From assembly GCA_964036045.1 (NCBI GenBank), contig OZ038387.1, forward strand, positions 52,512,265 through 52,576,264: a stretch of DNA of 64,000 nt. Direction: 5' to 3'. The notes beneath the pieces are model-generated. The model ran no database searches and was not told the origin of the DNA. It worked only from the letters and a program-made list of their open reading frames with translations. Shown one piece after another: positions 22,001 to 35,227 of the stretch. Source of the DNA: Eutreptiella sp. 'Long Island Sound 2002'. Lineage: Eukaryota > Euglenozoa > Euglenophyceae > Eutreptiales > Eutreptiaceae. Each line of letters begins with the position of its first letter. Positions within the stretch are counted from its first letter, which is position 1. The translations under genes and the position numbers were made by a program.

Positions 22001-25000
22001 CAAAGTGGCTACCTCACCCCTGCCGTATCGGGGAGCCCCACCGCTGCAGAGCGGGGGGCAAAATCAGAAGTGGCCCACAAGTGGGCAAACTGGCTACCTC
22101 ACCCCTGCCGTATCGGGGATCCCCACCGCTGCAGAGCGGGAGACAAAATCAGAAGTGGCCCACAAGTGGGCAAAGTGGCTACCTCACCCCTGCCGTATCG
22201 GGGATCCCCACCGTTGCACAGCGGGGGGCAGAATCAGAAGTGGCCCACAAGTGGGCAAACGGGCTACCTCACCCCTGCCGTATCGGGGATCCCCACCGCT
22301 GCAGAGCAGGGGGCAAAATCAGAAGTGGCCCACATATCGGCAAACTGGCTACCTCACCCCTGCCGTATCGGGGAGCCCCACCGCTGCAGAGCGGAGGGCA
22401 AAATCAGAAGTGGCCCACAAGTGGGCAAACTGGCTACCTCACCCCTGCCGTATTGGGGAACCTCACCGCTTCGGAGCGGGGGGCAGAATCAGAAGTGGCC
22501 CACAAGTGGGCAAAGTGGCTACCTCACCCCTGCCGTATCGGGGATCCCCACCGCTTCAGAGCGGGGCGCAAAATCAGAAGTGGCCCACAAGTGGGCAAAC
22601 TGGCTACCTCACCCCTGCCGTATCGGGGAGCCCCACCGCTGCAGAGCGGGGGGCAAAATCAGAAGTGGCCCACAAGTGGGCAAACTGGCTACCTCATCCT
22701 TGTCGTATCGGGGAGCCCCAACGCTGCAGAGCAGGGGGCAAAATCAGAAGTGGCCCACAAGTGGGCAAAGTGGCTACCTCACCCCTGCCGTATCGGGGAT
22801 CTCCACCGCTTCAGAGCGGTGGGCAAAATCAGAAGTGGCCCACAAGTGGGCAAACTGGCTACCTCACCCCTGCCGTATCGGGGAGCCCCACCGCTGCAGA
22901 GCGGGGGGCAAAATCAGAAGTGGCCCACAAGTGGGCAAACTGGCTACCTCACCCCTGCCGTATCGGGGATCCCCACCGCTTCAGAGCGGGGGGCAAAATC
23001 AGAAGTGGCCCACAAGTGGGCAAAGTGGCTACCTCACCCCTGCCGTATCGGGGAGCCCCACCGCTGCAGAGCAGGGGGCAAAATCAGAAGTGGCCCACAA
23101 GTGGGCAAAGTGGCTACCTCACCCCTGCCGTATCGGGGAGCCCCACCGCTGCAGAGCGGGGGGCAAAATCAGAAGTGGCCCACAAGTGGGCAAACTGGCT
23201 ACCTCATCCTTGTCGTATCGGGGAGCCCCAACGCTGCAGAGCAGGGGGCAAAATCAGAAGTGGCCCACAAGTGGGCAAAGTAGCTACCTCACCCCTGCCG
23301 TATCGGGGATCTCCACCGCTTCAGAGCGGTGGGCAAAATCAGAAGTGGCCCACAAGTGGGCAAACTGGCTACCTCACCCCTGCCGTATCGGGGAGCCCCA
23401 CCGCTGCAGAGCGGGGGGCAAAATCAGAAGTGGCCCACAAGTGGGCAAACTGGCTACCTCACCCCTGCCGTATCGGGGATCCCCACCGCTTCAGAGCGGG
23501 GGGCAAAATCAGAAGTGGCCCACAAGTGGGCAAAGTGGCTACCTCACCCCTGCCGTATCGGGCAGCCCCACCGCTGCAGAGCAGGGGGCAAAATCAGAAG
23601 TGGCCCACAAGTGGGCAAAGTGGCTACCTCACCCTCGCCGTATCGGGGAGCCCCACCGCTTCAGAGCGGGGGGCAAAATCAGAAGTGGCCCACAAGTGGG
23701 CAAAGTGGCTACCTCACCCCTGCCGTATCGGGGAGCCCCACCGCTGCAGAGCGGAGGGCAAAATCAGAAGTGGCCCACAAGTGGGCAAAGTGGCTACCTC
23801 ACCCCTGCCGTATCGGGGATCCCCACCGCTTCAGAGCGGGGGGCAAAATCAGAAGTGGCCCACAAGTGGGCAAAGTGGCTACCTCACCCCTGCCGTATCG
23901 GGGAGCCCCACCGCTGCAGAGCAGGGGGCAAAATCAGAAGTGGCCCACAAGTGGGCAAAGTGGCTACCTCAGCCCTGCCGTATCGGGGAGCCCCACCGCT
24001 GCAGAGCAGGGGGCAAAATCACAAGTGGCCCACAAGTGGGCAAAGTGGCTACCTCACCCCTGCCGTATCGGGGATCTCCACCGCTTTAGAGCGGGGGGCA
24101 AAATCAGAAGTGGCCCACAAGTGGGCAAAGTGGCTACCTCATCCTTGCCGTATCGGGGAGCCCCACCGCTTCAGAGCGGAGGGCAAAATCAGAAGTGGCC
24201 CACAAGTGGGCAAAGTGGCTACCTCACCCCTGCCGTATCGGGGATCCCCACCGCTTCGGAGCGGGGGGCAGAATCAGAAGTGGCCCACAAGTGGGCAAAG
24301 TGGCTACCTCACCCCTGCCGTATCGGGGATCCCCGCCGCTTCAGAGCGGGGGGCAAAATCAGAAGTGGCCCACAAGTGGGCAAACTGGCTACCTCACCCC
24401 TGCCGTATCGGGGAGCCCCACCGCTGCAGAGCAGGGGGCAAAATCAGAAGTGGCCCACAAGTGGGCAAACTGGCTACCTCATCCTTGCCGTATCGGGAAG
24501 CCCCAACGCTGCAGAGCAAGGGGCAAAATCAGAAGTGGCCCACAAGTGGGCAAAGTGGCTACCTCACCCCTGCCGTATCAGGGAGCCCCACCGCTGCAGA
24601 GCAGGGGGCAAAATCAGAAGTGGCCCACAAGTGGGCAAAGTGGCTACCTCACCCCTGCCGTATCGGGGAGGCCGACCGCTGCAGAGCGGAGGGCAAAATC
24701 AGAATTGGCCCACAAGTGGGCAAAGTGGGTACCTCACCCTCGCCGTATCGGGGATCCCCACCGCTGCAGAGCAGGGGGAAATATCAGAAGGGGCCCACAA
24801 GTGGGCAAACTGGCTACCTCACCCCTGCCGTATCGGGGAGCCCCACCGCTGCAGAGCGGGGGGCAAAATCAGAAGTGGCCCACAAGTGGGCAAACTGGCT
24901 ACCTCACCCCTGCCGTATCGGGGATCCCCACCGCTGCAGAGCGGGGGGCAAAATCAGAAGTGGCCCACAAGTGGGCAAGGTGGCTACCTCACCCCTGCCG

Positions 25001-25059
25001 TATCGGGGAGCCCCACCGCTTCAGAGCGGGGGGCAGAATCAGAAGTGGCCCACAAGTGG

Positions 25060-28000
25060 GCAAAGTGGCTACCTCAGCCCTGCCGTATCGGGGAGCCCGA
25101 CCGCTTCAGAGCAGGGGGCAAAATCAGAAGTGGCCCACAAGTGGGCAAAGTGGCTACCTCACCCCTGCCGTATCGGGGATCCCCACCGCTTCGGAGCGGG
25201 GGGCAGAATCAGAAGTGGCCCACAAGTGGGCAAGGTGGCTACCTCACCCCTGCCGTATCGGGGAGCCCCACCGCTTCAGAGCGGGGGGCAAAATCAGAAG
25301 TGGCCCACAAGTGGGCAAACTGGCTACCTCACCCCTGCCGTATCGGGGAGCCCCACCGCTGCAGAACGGAGGGCAAAATCAGAAGTGGCCCACAAGTGGG
25401 CAAAGTGGCTACCTCACCCCTGCCGTATCGGGGATCCCCACCGCTTCGGAGCGGGGGGCAGAATCAGAAGTGGCCCACAAGTGGGCAAACTGGCTACCTC
25501 ACCCCTGCCGTATCGGGGATCCCCACCGCTTCAGAGCGGGGCGCAAAATCAGAAGTGGCCCACAAGTCGGCAAACTGGCTACCTCATCCTTGTCGTATCA
25601 GAGAGCCCCACCGCTGCAGAGCAGGGGGCAAAATCAGAAGTGGCCCGCAAGTGGGCAAAGTGGCTACCTCACCCCTGCCGTATCGGGGATCTCCACCGCT
25701 TCAGAGCGGTGGGCAAAATCAGAAGTGGCCCACAAGTGGGCAAACTGGCTACCTCACCCCTGCCGTATCGGGGAGCCCCACCGCTGCAGAGCGGGGGGCA
25801 AAATCAGAAGTGGCCCACAAGTGGGCAAACTGGCTACCTCACCCCTGCCGTATCGGTGATCCCCACCGCTTCAGAGCGGGGGGCAAAATCAGAAGTGGCC
25901 CACCAGTGGGCAAACTGGCTACCTCACCCCTGCCGTATCGGGGAGCCCCACCGCTGCAGAGCGGAGGGCAGAATCAGAAGTGGCCCACAAGTGGGCAAAC
26001 TGGCTACCTCACCCCCGTCGTATCGGGGATCTCCACCGCTTCAGAGCGGGGGGCAAAATCAGAAGTGGCCCACAAGTGGGCAAACTGGCTACCTCACCCC
26101 TGCCGTATCGGGGATCCCCACCGCTGCAGAGCGGGGGGCAAAATCAGCAATGGCCCACAAGTGGGCAAAGTGGCTACCTCACCCCTGCCGTATCGGGGAT
26201 CCCCACCGCTGCAGAGCGGGGGGCAAAATCAGAAGTGGCCCACAAGTGGGCAAAGTGGCTACCTCACCCCTGCCGTATCGGGGAGCCCCACCGCTGCAGA
26301 GCAGGGGTCAAAATCAGAAGTGGCCCACAAGTGGGCAAACTAGCTACCTCACCCCTGCCGTATCGGGGAGCCCCACCGCTGCAGAGCGGGGGGCAAAATC
26401 AGAAGTGGCCCACAAGTGGGCAAACTGGCTACCTCACCCCTGCCGTATCGGGGAGCCCCACCGCTGCAGAGCGGAGGGCAAAATCAGCAGTGGCCCACAA
26501 GTGGGCAAAGTGGCTACCTCACCCCTGCCGTATCGGGGATCCCCACCGCTTCAGAGCGGGGGGCAAAATCAGAAGTGGCCCACAAGTGGGCAAAGTGGCT
26601 ACCTCACCCCTGCCGTATCGGGGAGCCCCACCGCTGCAGAGCAGGGGGCAAAATCAGAAGTGGCCCACAAGTGGGCAAAGTGGCTACCTCACCCCTGCCG
26701 TATCGGGGATCCCCACCGCTTCGGAGCGGGGGGCAGAATCAGAAGTGGCCCACAAGTGGGCAAAGTGGCTACCTCACCCCTGCCATATCGGGGATCCCCG
26801 CCGCTTCAGAGCGGGGGGCAAAATCAGAAGTGGCCCACAAGTGGGCAAACTGGCTACCTCACCCCTGCCGTATCGGGGAGCCCCACCGCTGCAGAGCGGG
26901 GGGCAAAATCAGAAGTGGCCCACAAGTGGGCAAACTGGCTACCTCACCCCTGCCGTATCGGGGATCCCCACCGCTTCGGAGCGGGGGGCAGAATCAGAAG
27001 TGGCCCACAAGTGGGCAAAGTGGCTACCTCACCCCTGCCATATCGGGGATCCCCGCCGCTTCAGAGCGGGGGGCAAAATCAGAAGTGGCCCACAAGTGGG
27101 CAAACTGGCTACCTCACCCCTGCCGTATCGGGGAGCCCCACCGCTGCAGAGCGGAGGGCAAAATCAGAAGTGGCCCACAAGTGGGCAAACTGGCTACCTC
27201 AGCCCTGCCGTATCGGGGAGCCCGACCGCTTCAGAGCAGGGGGCAAAATCAGAAGTGGCCCACAAGTGGGCAAAGTGGCTACCTCACCCCTGCCGTATCG
27301 GGGATCCCCACCGCTTCAGAGCGGGGGGCAGAATCAGAAGTGGCCCACAAGTGGGCAAGGTGGCTACCTCACCCCTGCCGTATCGGGGAGCCCCACCGCT
27401 TCAGAGCGGGGGGCAAAATCAGAAGTGGCCCACAAGTGGGCAAACTGGCTACCTCACCCCTGCCGTATCGGGGAGCCCCACCGCTGCAGAACGGAGGGCA
27501 AAATCAGAAGTGGCCCACAAGTGGGCAAAGTGGCTACCTCACCCCTGCCGTATCGGGGATCCCCACCGCTTCGGAGCGGGGGGCAGAATCAGAAGTGGCC
27601 CACAAGTGGGCAAAGTGGCTACCTCACCCCTGCCGTATCGGGGATCCCCACCGCTTCAGAGCGGGGCGCAAAATCAGAAGTGGCCCACAAGTCGGCAAAC
27701 TGGCTACCTCATCCTTGTCGTATCAGAGAGCCCCACCGCTGCAGAGCAGGGGGCAAAATCAGAAGTGGCCCGCAAGTGGGCAAAGTGGCTACCTCACCCC
27801 TACCGTATCGGGGATCTCCACCGCTTCAGAGCGGTGGGCAAAATCAGAAGTGGCCCACAAGTGGGCAAACTGGCTACCTCACCCCTGCCGTATCGGGGAG
27901 CCCCACCGCTGCAGAGCGGGGGGCAAAATCAGAAGTGGCCCACAAGTGGGCAAACTGGCTACCTCACCCCTGCCGTATCGGTGATCCCCACCGCTTCAGA

Positions 28001-29085
28001 GCGGGGGGCAAAATCAGAAGTGGCCCACCAGTGGGCAAACTGGCTACCTCACCCCTGCCGTATCGGGGAGCCCCACCGCTGCAGAGCGGAGGGCAGAATC
28101 AGAAGTGGCCCACAAGTGGGCAAACTGGCTACCTCACCCCCGTCGTATCGGGGATCTCCACCGCTTCAGAGCGGGGGGCAAAATCAGAAGTGGCCCACAA
28201 GTGGGCAAACTGGCTACCTCACCCCTGCCGTATCGGGGATCCCCACCGCTGCAGAGCGGGGGGCAAAATCAGCAATGGCCCACAAGTGGGCAAAGTGGCT
28301 ACCTCACCCCTGCCGTATCGGGGATCCCCACCGCTGCAGAGCGGGGGGCAAAATCAGAAGTGGCCCACAAGTGGGCAAAGTGGCTACCTCACCCCTGCCG
28401 TATCGGGGAGCCCCACCGCTGCAGAGCAGGGGTCAAAATCAGAAGTGGCCCACAAGTGGGCAAACTAGCTACCTCACCCCTGCCGTATCGGGGAGCCCCA
28501 CCGCTGCAGAGCAGGGGGCAAAATCAGAAGTGGCCCACAAGTGGGCAAACTGGCTACCTCACCCCTGCCGTATCGGGGAGCCCCACCGCTGCAGAGCGGA
28601 GGGCAAAATCAGCAGTGGCCCACAAGTGGGCAAAGTGGCTACCTCACCCCTGCCGTATCGGGGATCCCCACCGCTGCAGAGCGGGGGGCAAAATCAGAAG
28701 TGGCCCACAAGTGGGCAAAGTGGCTACCTCACCCCTGCCGTATCGGGGAGCCCCACCGCTGCAGAGCAGGGGGCAAAATCAGAAGTGGCCCACAAGTGGG
28801 CAAAGTGGCTACCTCACGCCTGCCGTATCGGGGATCCCCACCGCTTCGGAGCGGGGGGCAGAATCAGAAGTGGCCCACAAGTGGGCAAAGTGGCTACCTC
28901 ACCCCTGCCATATCGGGGATCCCCGCCGCTTCAGAGCGGGGGGCAAAATCAGAAGTGGCCCACAAGTGGGCAAACTGGCTACCTCACCCCTGCCGTATCG
29001 GGGAGCCCCACCGCTGCAGAGCGGGGGGCAAAATCAGAAGTGGCCCACAAGTGGGCAAACTGGCTACCTCATCCTTGCCGTATCG
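25060..29085. repeat. Higher-order duplication: 25 satellite units (2125 bp) repeated
   Basis: Rare variants recur exactly 2125 bp apart: CCTCAGCCC with CCCGACCGC (25073/27198), CATCCTTGTCGTATCAGAGA (25584/27709), CCCACCAGTGGGC (25899/28024), CCCCCGTCG (26012/28137), and CTGCCATATCG (26780/28905). So a 25-unit block has been tandemly duplicated. Similar offsets of 1020 bp (12 units) link 30054 with 31074, and 1105 bp (13 units) link the 20361 and 21466 neighbourhoods. Confidence 0.85.
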
Positions 29086-32000
29086 GGAGCCCCAACGCTG
29101 CAGAGCAGGGGGCAAAATCAGAAGAGGCCCACAAGTGGGCAAAGTGGCTACCTCACCCCTGCCGTATCAGGGAGCCCCACCGCTGCAGAGCGGAGGGCAA
29201 AATCAGAATTGGCCCACAAGTGGGCAAAGTGGCTACCTCACCCTCGCCGTATCGGGGATCCCCACCGCTGCAGAGCAAGGGGCAAAATCAGAAGGGGCCC
29301 ACAAGTGGGCAAAGTGGGTACCTCACCCCTGCCGTATCGGGGAGCCCCACCGCTGCAGAGCGGGGGGCAAAATCAGAAGTGGCCCACAAGTGGGCAAAGT
29401 GGCTACCTCACCCCTGCCGTATCGGGGATCCCCACCGCTGCAGAGCGGGGGGCAAAATCAGAAGTGGCCCACAAGTGGGCAAAGTGGCTACCTCACCCCT
29501 GCCGTATCGGGGAGCCCCACCGCTTCAGAGCGGGGGGCAGAATCAGAAGTGGCCCACAAGTGGGCAAAGTGGCTACCTCACCCCTGCCGTATCGGGGAGC
29601 CCCACCGCTTCAGAGCAGGGGGCAAAATCAGAAGTGGCCCACAAGTGGGCAAAGTGGCTACCTCACCCCTGCCGTATTGGGGATCTCCACCGCTTCGAAG
29701 CGGGGGGCAAAATCAGAAGTGGCCCACAAGTGGGCAAAGTGGCTACCTCACCCCTGCCGTATCGGGGAGCCCCACCGCTGCAGAACGGAGGGCAGAATCA
29801 GAAGTGGCCCACAAGTGGGCAAAGTGGCTACCTCACCCCTGCCGTATCGGGGATCCCCACCGCTTCGGAGCGGGGGGCAGAATCAGAAGTGGCCCACAAG
29901 TGGGCAAAGTGGCTACCTCACCCCTGCCGTATCGGGGATCCCCACCGCTTCAGAGCGGGGCGCAAAATCAGAAGTGGCCCACAAGTGGGCAAACTGGCTA
30001 CCTCACCCCTGCCGTATCGGGGAGCCCCACCGCTGCAGAGCGGGGGGCAGAATCAGAAGTGGCCCACAAGTGGGCAAACTGGCTACCTCATCCTTGTCGT
30101 ATCAGGGAGCCCCACCGCTGCAGAGCAGGGGGCAAAATCAGAAGTGGCCCACAAGTGGGCAAAGTGGCTACCTCACCCCTGCCGTATCGGGGATCTCCAC
30201 CGCTTCAGAGCGGTGGGCAAAATCAGAAGTGGCCCACAAGTGGGCAAACTGGCTACCTCACCCCTGCCGTATCGGGGAGCCCCACCGCTGCAGAGCGGGG
30301 GGCAAAATCAGAAGTGGCCCACAAGTGGGCAAACTGGCTACCTCACCCCTGCCGTATCGGTGATCCCCACCGCTTCAGAGCGGGGGGCAAAATCAGAAGT
30401 GGCCCACAAGTGGGCAAACTGGCTACCTCACCCCTGCCGTATCGGGGAGCCCCACCGCTGCAGAGCGGAGGGCAGAATCAGAAGTGGCCCACAAGTGGGC
30501 AAAGTGGCTACCTCACCCCTGCCGTATCGGGGATCTCCACCGCTTCAGAGCGGGGGGCAAAATCAGAAGTGGCCCACAAGTGGGCAAACTGGCTACCTCA
30601 CCCCTGCCGTATCGGGGATCCCCACCGCTGCAGAGCGGGGGGCAAAATCAGCAGTGGCCCACAAGTGGGCAAAGTGGCTACCTCACCCCTGCCGTATCGG
30701 GGATCCCCACCGCTTCAGAGCGGGGGGCAAAATCAGAAGTGGCCCACAAGTGGGCAAAGTGGCTACCTCACCCCTGCCGTATCGGGGAGCCCCACCGCTG
30801 CAGAGCAGGGGTCAAAATCAGAAGTGGCCCACAAGTGGGCAAACTAGCTACCTCACCCCTGCCGTATCGGGGAGCCCCAGCGCTGCAGAGCGGGGGGCAA
30901 AATCAGAAGTGGCCCACAAGTGGGCAAAGTGGCTACCTCACCCCTGCCGTATCGGGGATCCCCACCGCTTCAGAGCGGGGCGCAAAATCAGAAGTGGCCC
31001 ACAAGTGGGCAAACTGGCTACCTCACCCCTGCCGTATCGGGGAGCCCCACCGCTGCAGAGCGGGGGGCAGAATCAGAAGTGGCCCACAAGTGGGCAAACT
31101 GGCTACCTCATCCTTGTCGTATCAGGGAGCCCCAACGCTGCAGAGCAGGGGGCAAAATCAGAAGTGGCCCACAAGTGGGCAAAGTGGCTACCTCACCCCT
31201 GCCGTATCGGGGATCTCCACCGCTTCAGAGCGGTGGGCAAAATCAGAAGTGGCCCACAAGTGGGCAAACTGGCTACCTCACCCCTGCCGTATCGGGGAGC
31301 CCCACCGCTGCAGAGCGGGGGGCAAAATCAGAAGTGGCCCACAAGTGGGCAAACTGGCTACCTCACCCCTGCCGTATCGGTGATCCCCACCGCTTCAGAG
31401 CGGGGGGCAAAATCAGAAGTGGCCCACAAGTGGGCAAACTGGCTACCTCACCCCTGCCGTATCGGGGAGCCCCACCGCTGCAGAGCGGAGGGCAGAATCA
31501 GAAGTGGCCCACAAGTGGGCAAAGTGGCTACCTCACCCCTGCCGTATCGGGGATCTCCACCGCTTCAGAGCGGGGGGCAAAATCAGAAGTGGCCCACAAG
31601 TGGGCAAACTGGCTACCTCACCCCTGCCGTATCGGGGATCCCCACCGCTGCAGAGCGGGGGGCAAAATCAGCAGTGGCCGACAAGTGGGCAAAGTGGCTA
31701 CCTCACCCCTGCCGTATCGGGGATCCCCACCGCTTCAGAGCGGGGGGCAAAATCAGAAGTGGCCCACAAGTCGGCAAAGTGGCTACCTCACCCCTGCCGT
31801 ATCGGGGAGCCCCACCGCTGCAGAGCAGGGGTCAAAATCAGAAGTGGCCCACAAGTGGGCAAACTAGCTACCTCACCCCTGCCGTATCGGGGAGCCCCAG
31901 CGCTGCAGAGCAGGGGGGAAAATCAGAAGTGGCCCACAAGTGGGCAAAGTGGCTACCTCACCCCTGCCGTATCATGGATCTCCACCGCTTCAGAGCGGGG

Positions 32001-35000
32001 GGCAAAATCAGAAGTGGCCCACAAGTGGGCAAAATGGCTACCTCACCCCTGCCGTATCGGGGAGCCCCACCGCTGCAGAGCGGGGGGCAAAATCAGAAGT
32101 GGCCCACAAGTGGGCAAACTGGCTACCTCACCCCTGCCGTATCGGGGATCCCCACCGCTTCAGAGCGGGGGGCAAAATCAGAAGTAGCCCACAAGTGGGC
32201 AAACTGGCTACCTCACCCCTGCCGTATCGGGGATCCCCACCGTTGCACAGCGGGGGGCAAAATCAGAAGTGGCCCACAAGTCGGCAAACTGGCTACCTCA
32301 CCCCTGCCGTATCAGGGAGCCGCACCGCTGCAGAGCGGAGGGCAAAATCAGAAGTGGCCCACAAGTGGGCAAAGTGGCTACCTCACCCCTGCCGTATCGG
32401 GGATCCCCACCGCTGCAGAGCGGGGGGCAGAATCAGAAGTGGCCCACAAGTGGGCAAACTGGCTACCTCACCCCTGCCGTATCGTGGAGCCCCACCGCTT
32501 CAGAGCGGGGGGCAGAATCAGAAGTGGCCCACAAGTGGGCAAAGTGGCTACCTCACCCCTGCCGTATCGGGGATCCCCACCGCTTCAGAGCGGGGGGCAG
32601 AATCAGAAGTGGCCCACAAGTGGGCAAAGTGGCTACCTCACCCCTGCCGTATCGGGGATCCCCACCGCTTCAGAGCGGGGGGCAAAATCAGAAGTGGCCC
32701 ACAAGTGGGCAAACTGGCTACCTCACCCCTGCCGTATCGGGGAGCCCCACCGCTGCAGAGCGGGGGGCAAAATCAGAAGTGGCCCACAAGTGGGCAAACT
32801 GGCTACCTCATCCTTGTCGTATCAGGGAGCCCCACCGCTGCAGAGCAGGGGGCAAAATCAGAAGTGGCCCACAAGTGGGCAAAGTGGCTACCTCACCCCT
32901 GCCGTATCGGGGATCTCCACCGCTTCAGAGCGGTGGGCAAAATCAGAAGTGGCCCACAAGTGGGCAAACTGGCTACCTCACCCCTGCCGTATCGGGGAGC
33001 CCCACCGCTGCAGAGCGGGGGGCAGAATCAGAAGTGGCCCACAAGTGGGCAAACTGGCTACCTCACCCCTGCCGTATCGGGGATCCCCACCGCTTCAGAG
33101 CGGGGGGCAAAATCAGAAGTGGCCCACAAGTGGGCAAAGTGGCTACCTCACCCCTGCCGTATCGGGGATCCCCACCGCTTTAGAGCGGGGGGCAAAATCA
33201 GAAGTGGCCCACAAGTGGGCAAAGTGGCTACCTCACCCCTGCCGTATCGGGGAGCCCCACCGCTGCAGAGCGGGGGGCAAAATCAGAAGTGGCCCACAAG
33301 TGGGCAAACTGGCTACCTCACCCCTGCCGTATCGGGGAGCCCCACCGCTGCAGAGCAGGGGGCAAAATCAGAAGTGGCCCACAAGTGGGCAAAGTGGCTA
33401 CCTCACCCCTGCCGTATCGGGGATCTCCACCGCTTCAGAGCGGGGGGCAAAATCAGAAGTGGCCCACAAGTGGGCAAAGTGGCTACCTCACCCCTGCCGT
33501 ATCGGGGAGCCCCACCGCTGCAGAGCAGGGGTCAAATTCAGAAGTGGCCCACAAGTGGGCAAACTGGCTACCTCACCCCTGCCGTATCGGGGAGCCCTAG
33601 CGCTGCAGAGCAGGGGGAAAAATCAGAAGTGGCCCACAAGTGGGCAAAGTGGCTACCTCACCCCTGCCGTATCATGGATCTCCACCGCTTCAGAGCGGGG
33701 GGCAAAATCAGAAGTGGCCCACAAGTGGGCAAAATGGCTACCTCACCCCTGCCGTATCGGGGATCCCCACCGCTGCAGAGCGGGGGGCAAAATCAGAAGT
33801 GGCCCACAAGTGGGCAAAGTGGCTACCTCGCCCCTGCCGTATCGGGGATCCCCACCGCTTCAGAGCGGGGGGCAAAATCAGAAGTGGCCCACAAGTGGGC
33901 AAAGTGGCTACCTCACCCCTGCCGTATCGGGGATCCCCACCGCTACAGAGCGGGGGGCAAAATCAGAAGTGGCCCACAAGTCGGCAAACTGGCTACCTCA
34001 CCCCTGCCGTATCAGGGAGCCCCACCGCTGCAGAGCGGAGGGCAGAATCAGAAGTGGCCCACAAGTGGGCAAAGTGGCTACCTCACCCCTGCCGTATCGG
34101 GGATCCCCACCGCTGCAGAGCGGGGGGCAGAATCAGAAGTGGCCCACAAGTGGGCAAACTGGCTACCTCACCCCTGCCGTATCGTGGAGCCCCACCGCTT
34201 CAGAGCGGGAGGCAGAATCAGAAGTGGCCCACAAGTGGGCAAAGTGGCTACCTCACCCCTGCCGTATCGGGGAGCCCCACCGCTTCAGAGCGGGGGGCAA
34301 AATCAGAAGTGGCCCACAAGTGGGCAAAGTGGCTACCTCACCCCTGCCGTATCGGGGATCCCCACCGCTTCAGAGCGGGGGGCAAAATCAGAAGTGGCCC
34401 ACAAGTGGGCAAACTGGCTACCTCACCCCTGCCGTATCGGGGAGCCCCACCGCTGCAGAGCGGGGGGCAAAATCAGAAGTGGCCCACAAGTGGGCAAACT
34501 GGCTACCTCATCCTTGCCGTATCGGGGAGCCCCAACGCTGCAGAGCAGGGGGCAAAATCAGAAGTGGCCCACAAGTGGGCAAAGTGGCTACCTCACCCCT
34601 GCCGTATTGGGGATCCCCACCGCTTCAGAGCGGGGGGCAAAATCAGAAGTGGCCCACAAGTGGGCAAACTGGCTACCTCACCCCTGCCGTATCGGGGATC
34701 TCCACCGCTTCAGAGCAGGGGGCAAAATCAGAAGTGGCCCACAAGTGGGCAAACTGGCTACCTCACCCCTGCCGTATCGGGGAGCCCCAACGCTGCAGAG
34801 CAGGGGGCAAAATCAGAAGTGGCCCACAAGTGGGCAAACTGGCTACCTCACCCCTGCCGTATCGGGGAGCCCCACCGCTGCAGAGCAGGGGGCAAAATCA
34901 GAAGTGGCCCACAAGTGGGCAAAGTGGCTACCTCACCCCTGCTGTATCGGGGATCCCCACCGCTTCAGAGCGGGGGGCAAAATCAGAAGTGGCCCACAAG

Positions 35001-35227
35001 TGGGCAAAGTGGCTACCTCACCCCTGCCGTATCGGGGATCCCCACCGCTTCAGAGCGGGGGGCAGAATCAGAAGTGGCCCACAAGTGGGCAAAGTGGCTA
35101 CCTCACCCCTGCCTTATCGGGGAGCCCCACCGCTTCAGAGCGGGAGGCAAAATCAGAAGTGGCCCACAAGTGGGCAAAGTGGCTACCTCACCCCTGCCGT
35201 ATCGGGGAGCCCCACCGCTGCAGCTCA

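Larger units (their letters stand above)
15600..35222. repeat. 85-bp satellite array, about 230 copies
   Basis: The unit is 85 bp: the same text recurs at identical line phase every 1020 bp (12 units) from 17221 to 28441. A 1-bp deletion near 29087 is the only phase change from about 16886 to 35222; two 84-bp units occur near 16190 and 16870. Every consensus unit holds three inverted repeats: GGGGATCCCC (or GGGGAGCCCC), CCGCT-(T/G)CAG-AGCGG, and GCCCACAAGTGGGC. The main dimorphisms are GAT/GAG, CTTCAG/CTGCAG, AAAGTGG/AAACTGG and GCGGGG/GCAGGG. The first units (15600-15990) are the most diverged (CCGCCTCGGGG, CCCACTTGTGGGC) and are separated from the rest by the hairpin at 15997-16075. Because 85 is not a multiple of three and the consensus has no plus-strand stop in any frame, very long open frames arise automatically. 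No independent sign of translation is seen. Confidence 0.97.

Noticed and set aside
15600-35222. CRISPR array
   Set aside because: Units are contiguous 85-bp repeats without unique spacers or cas genes, in a eukaryotic context.
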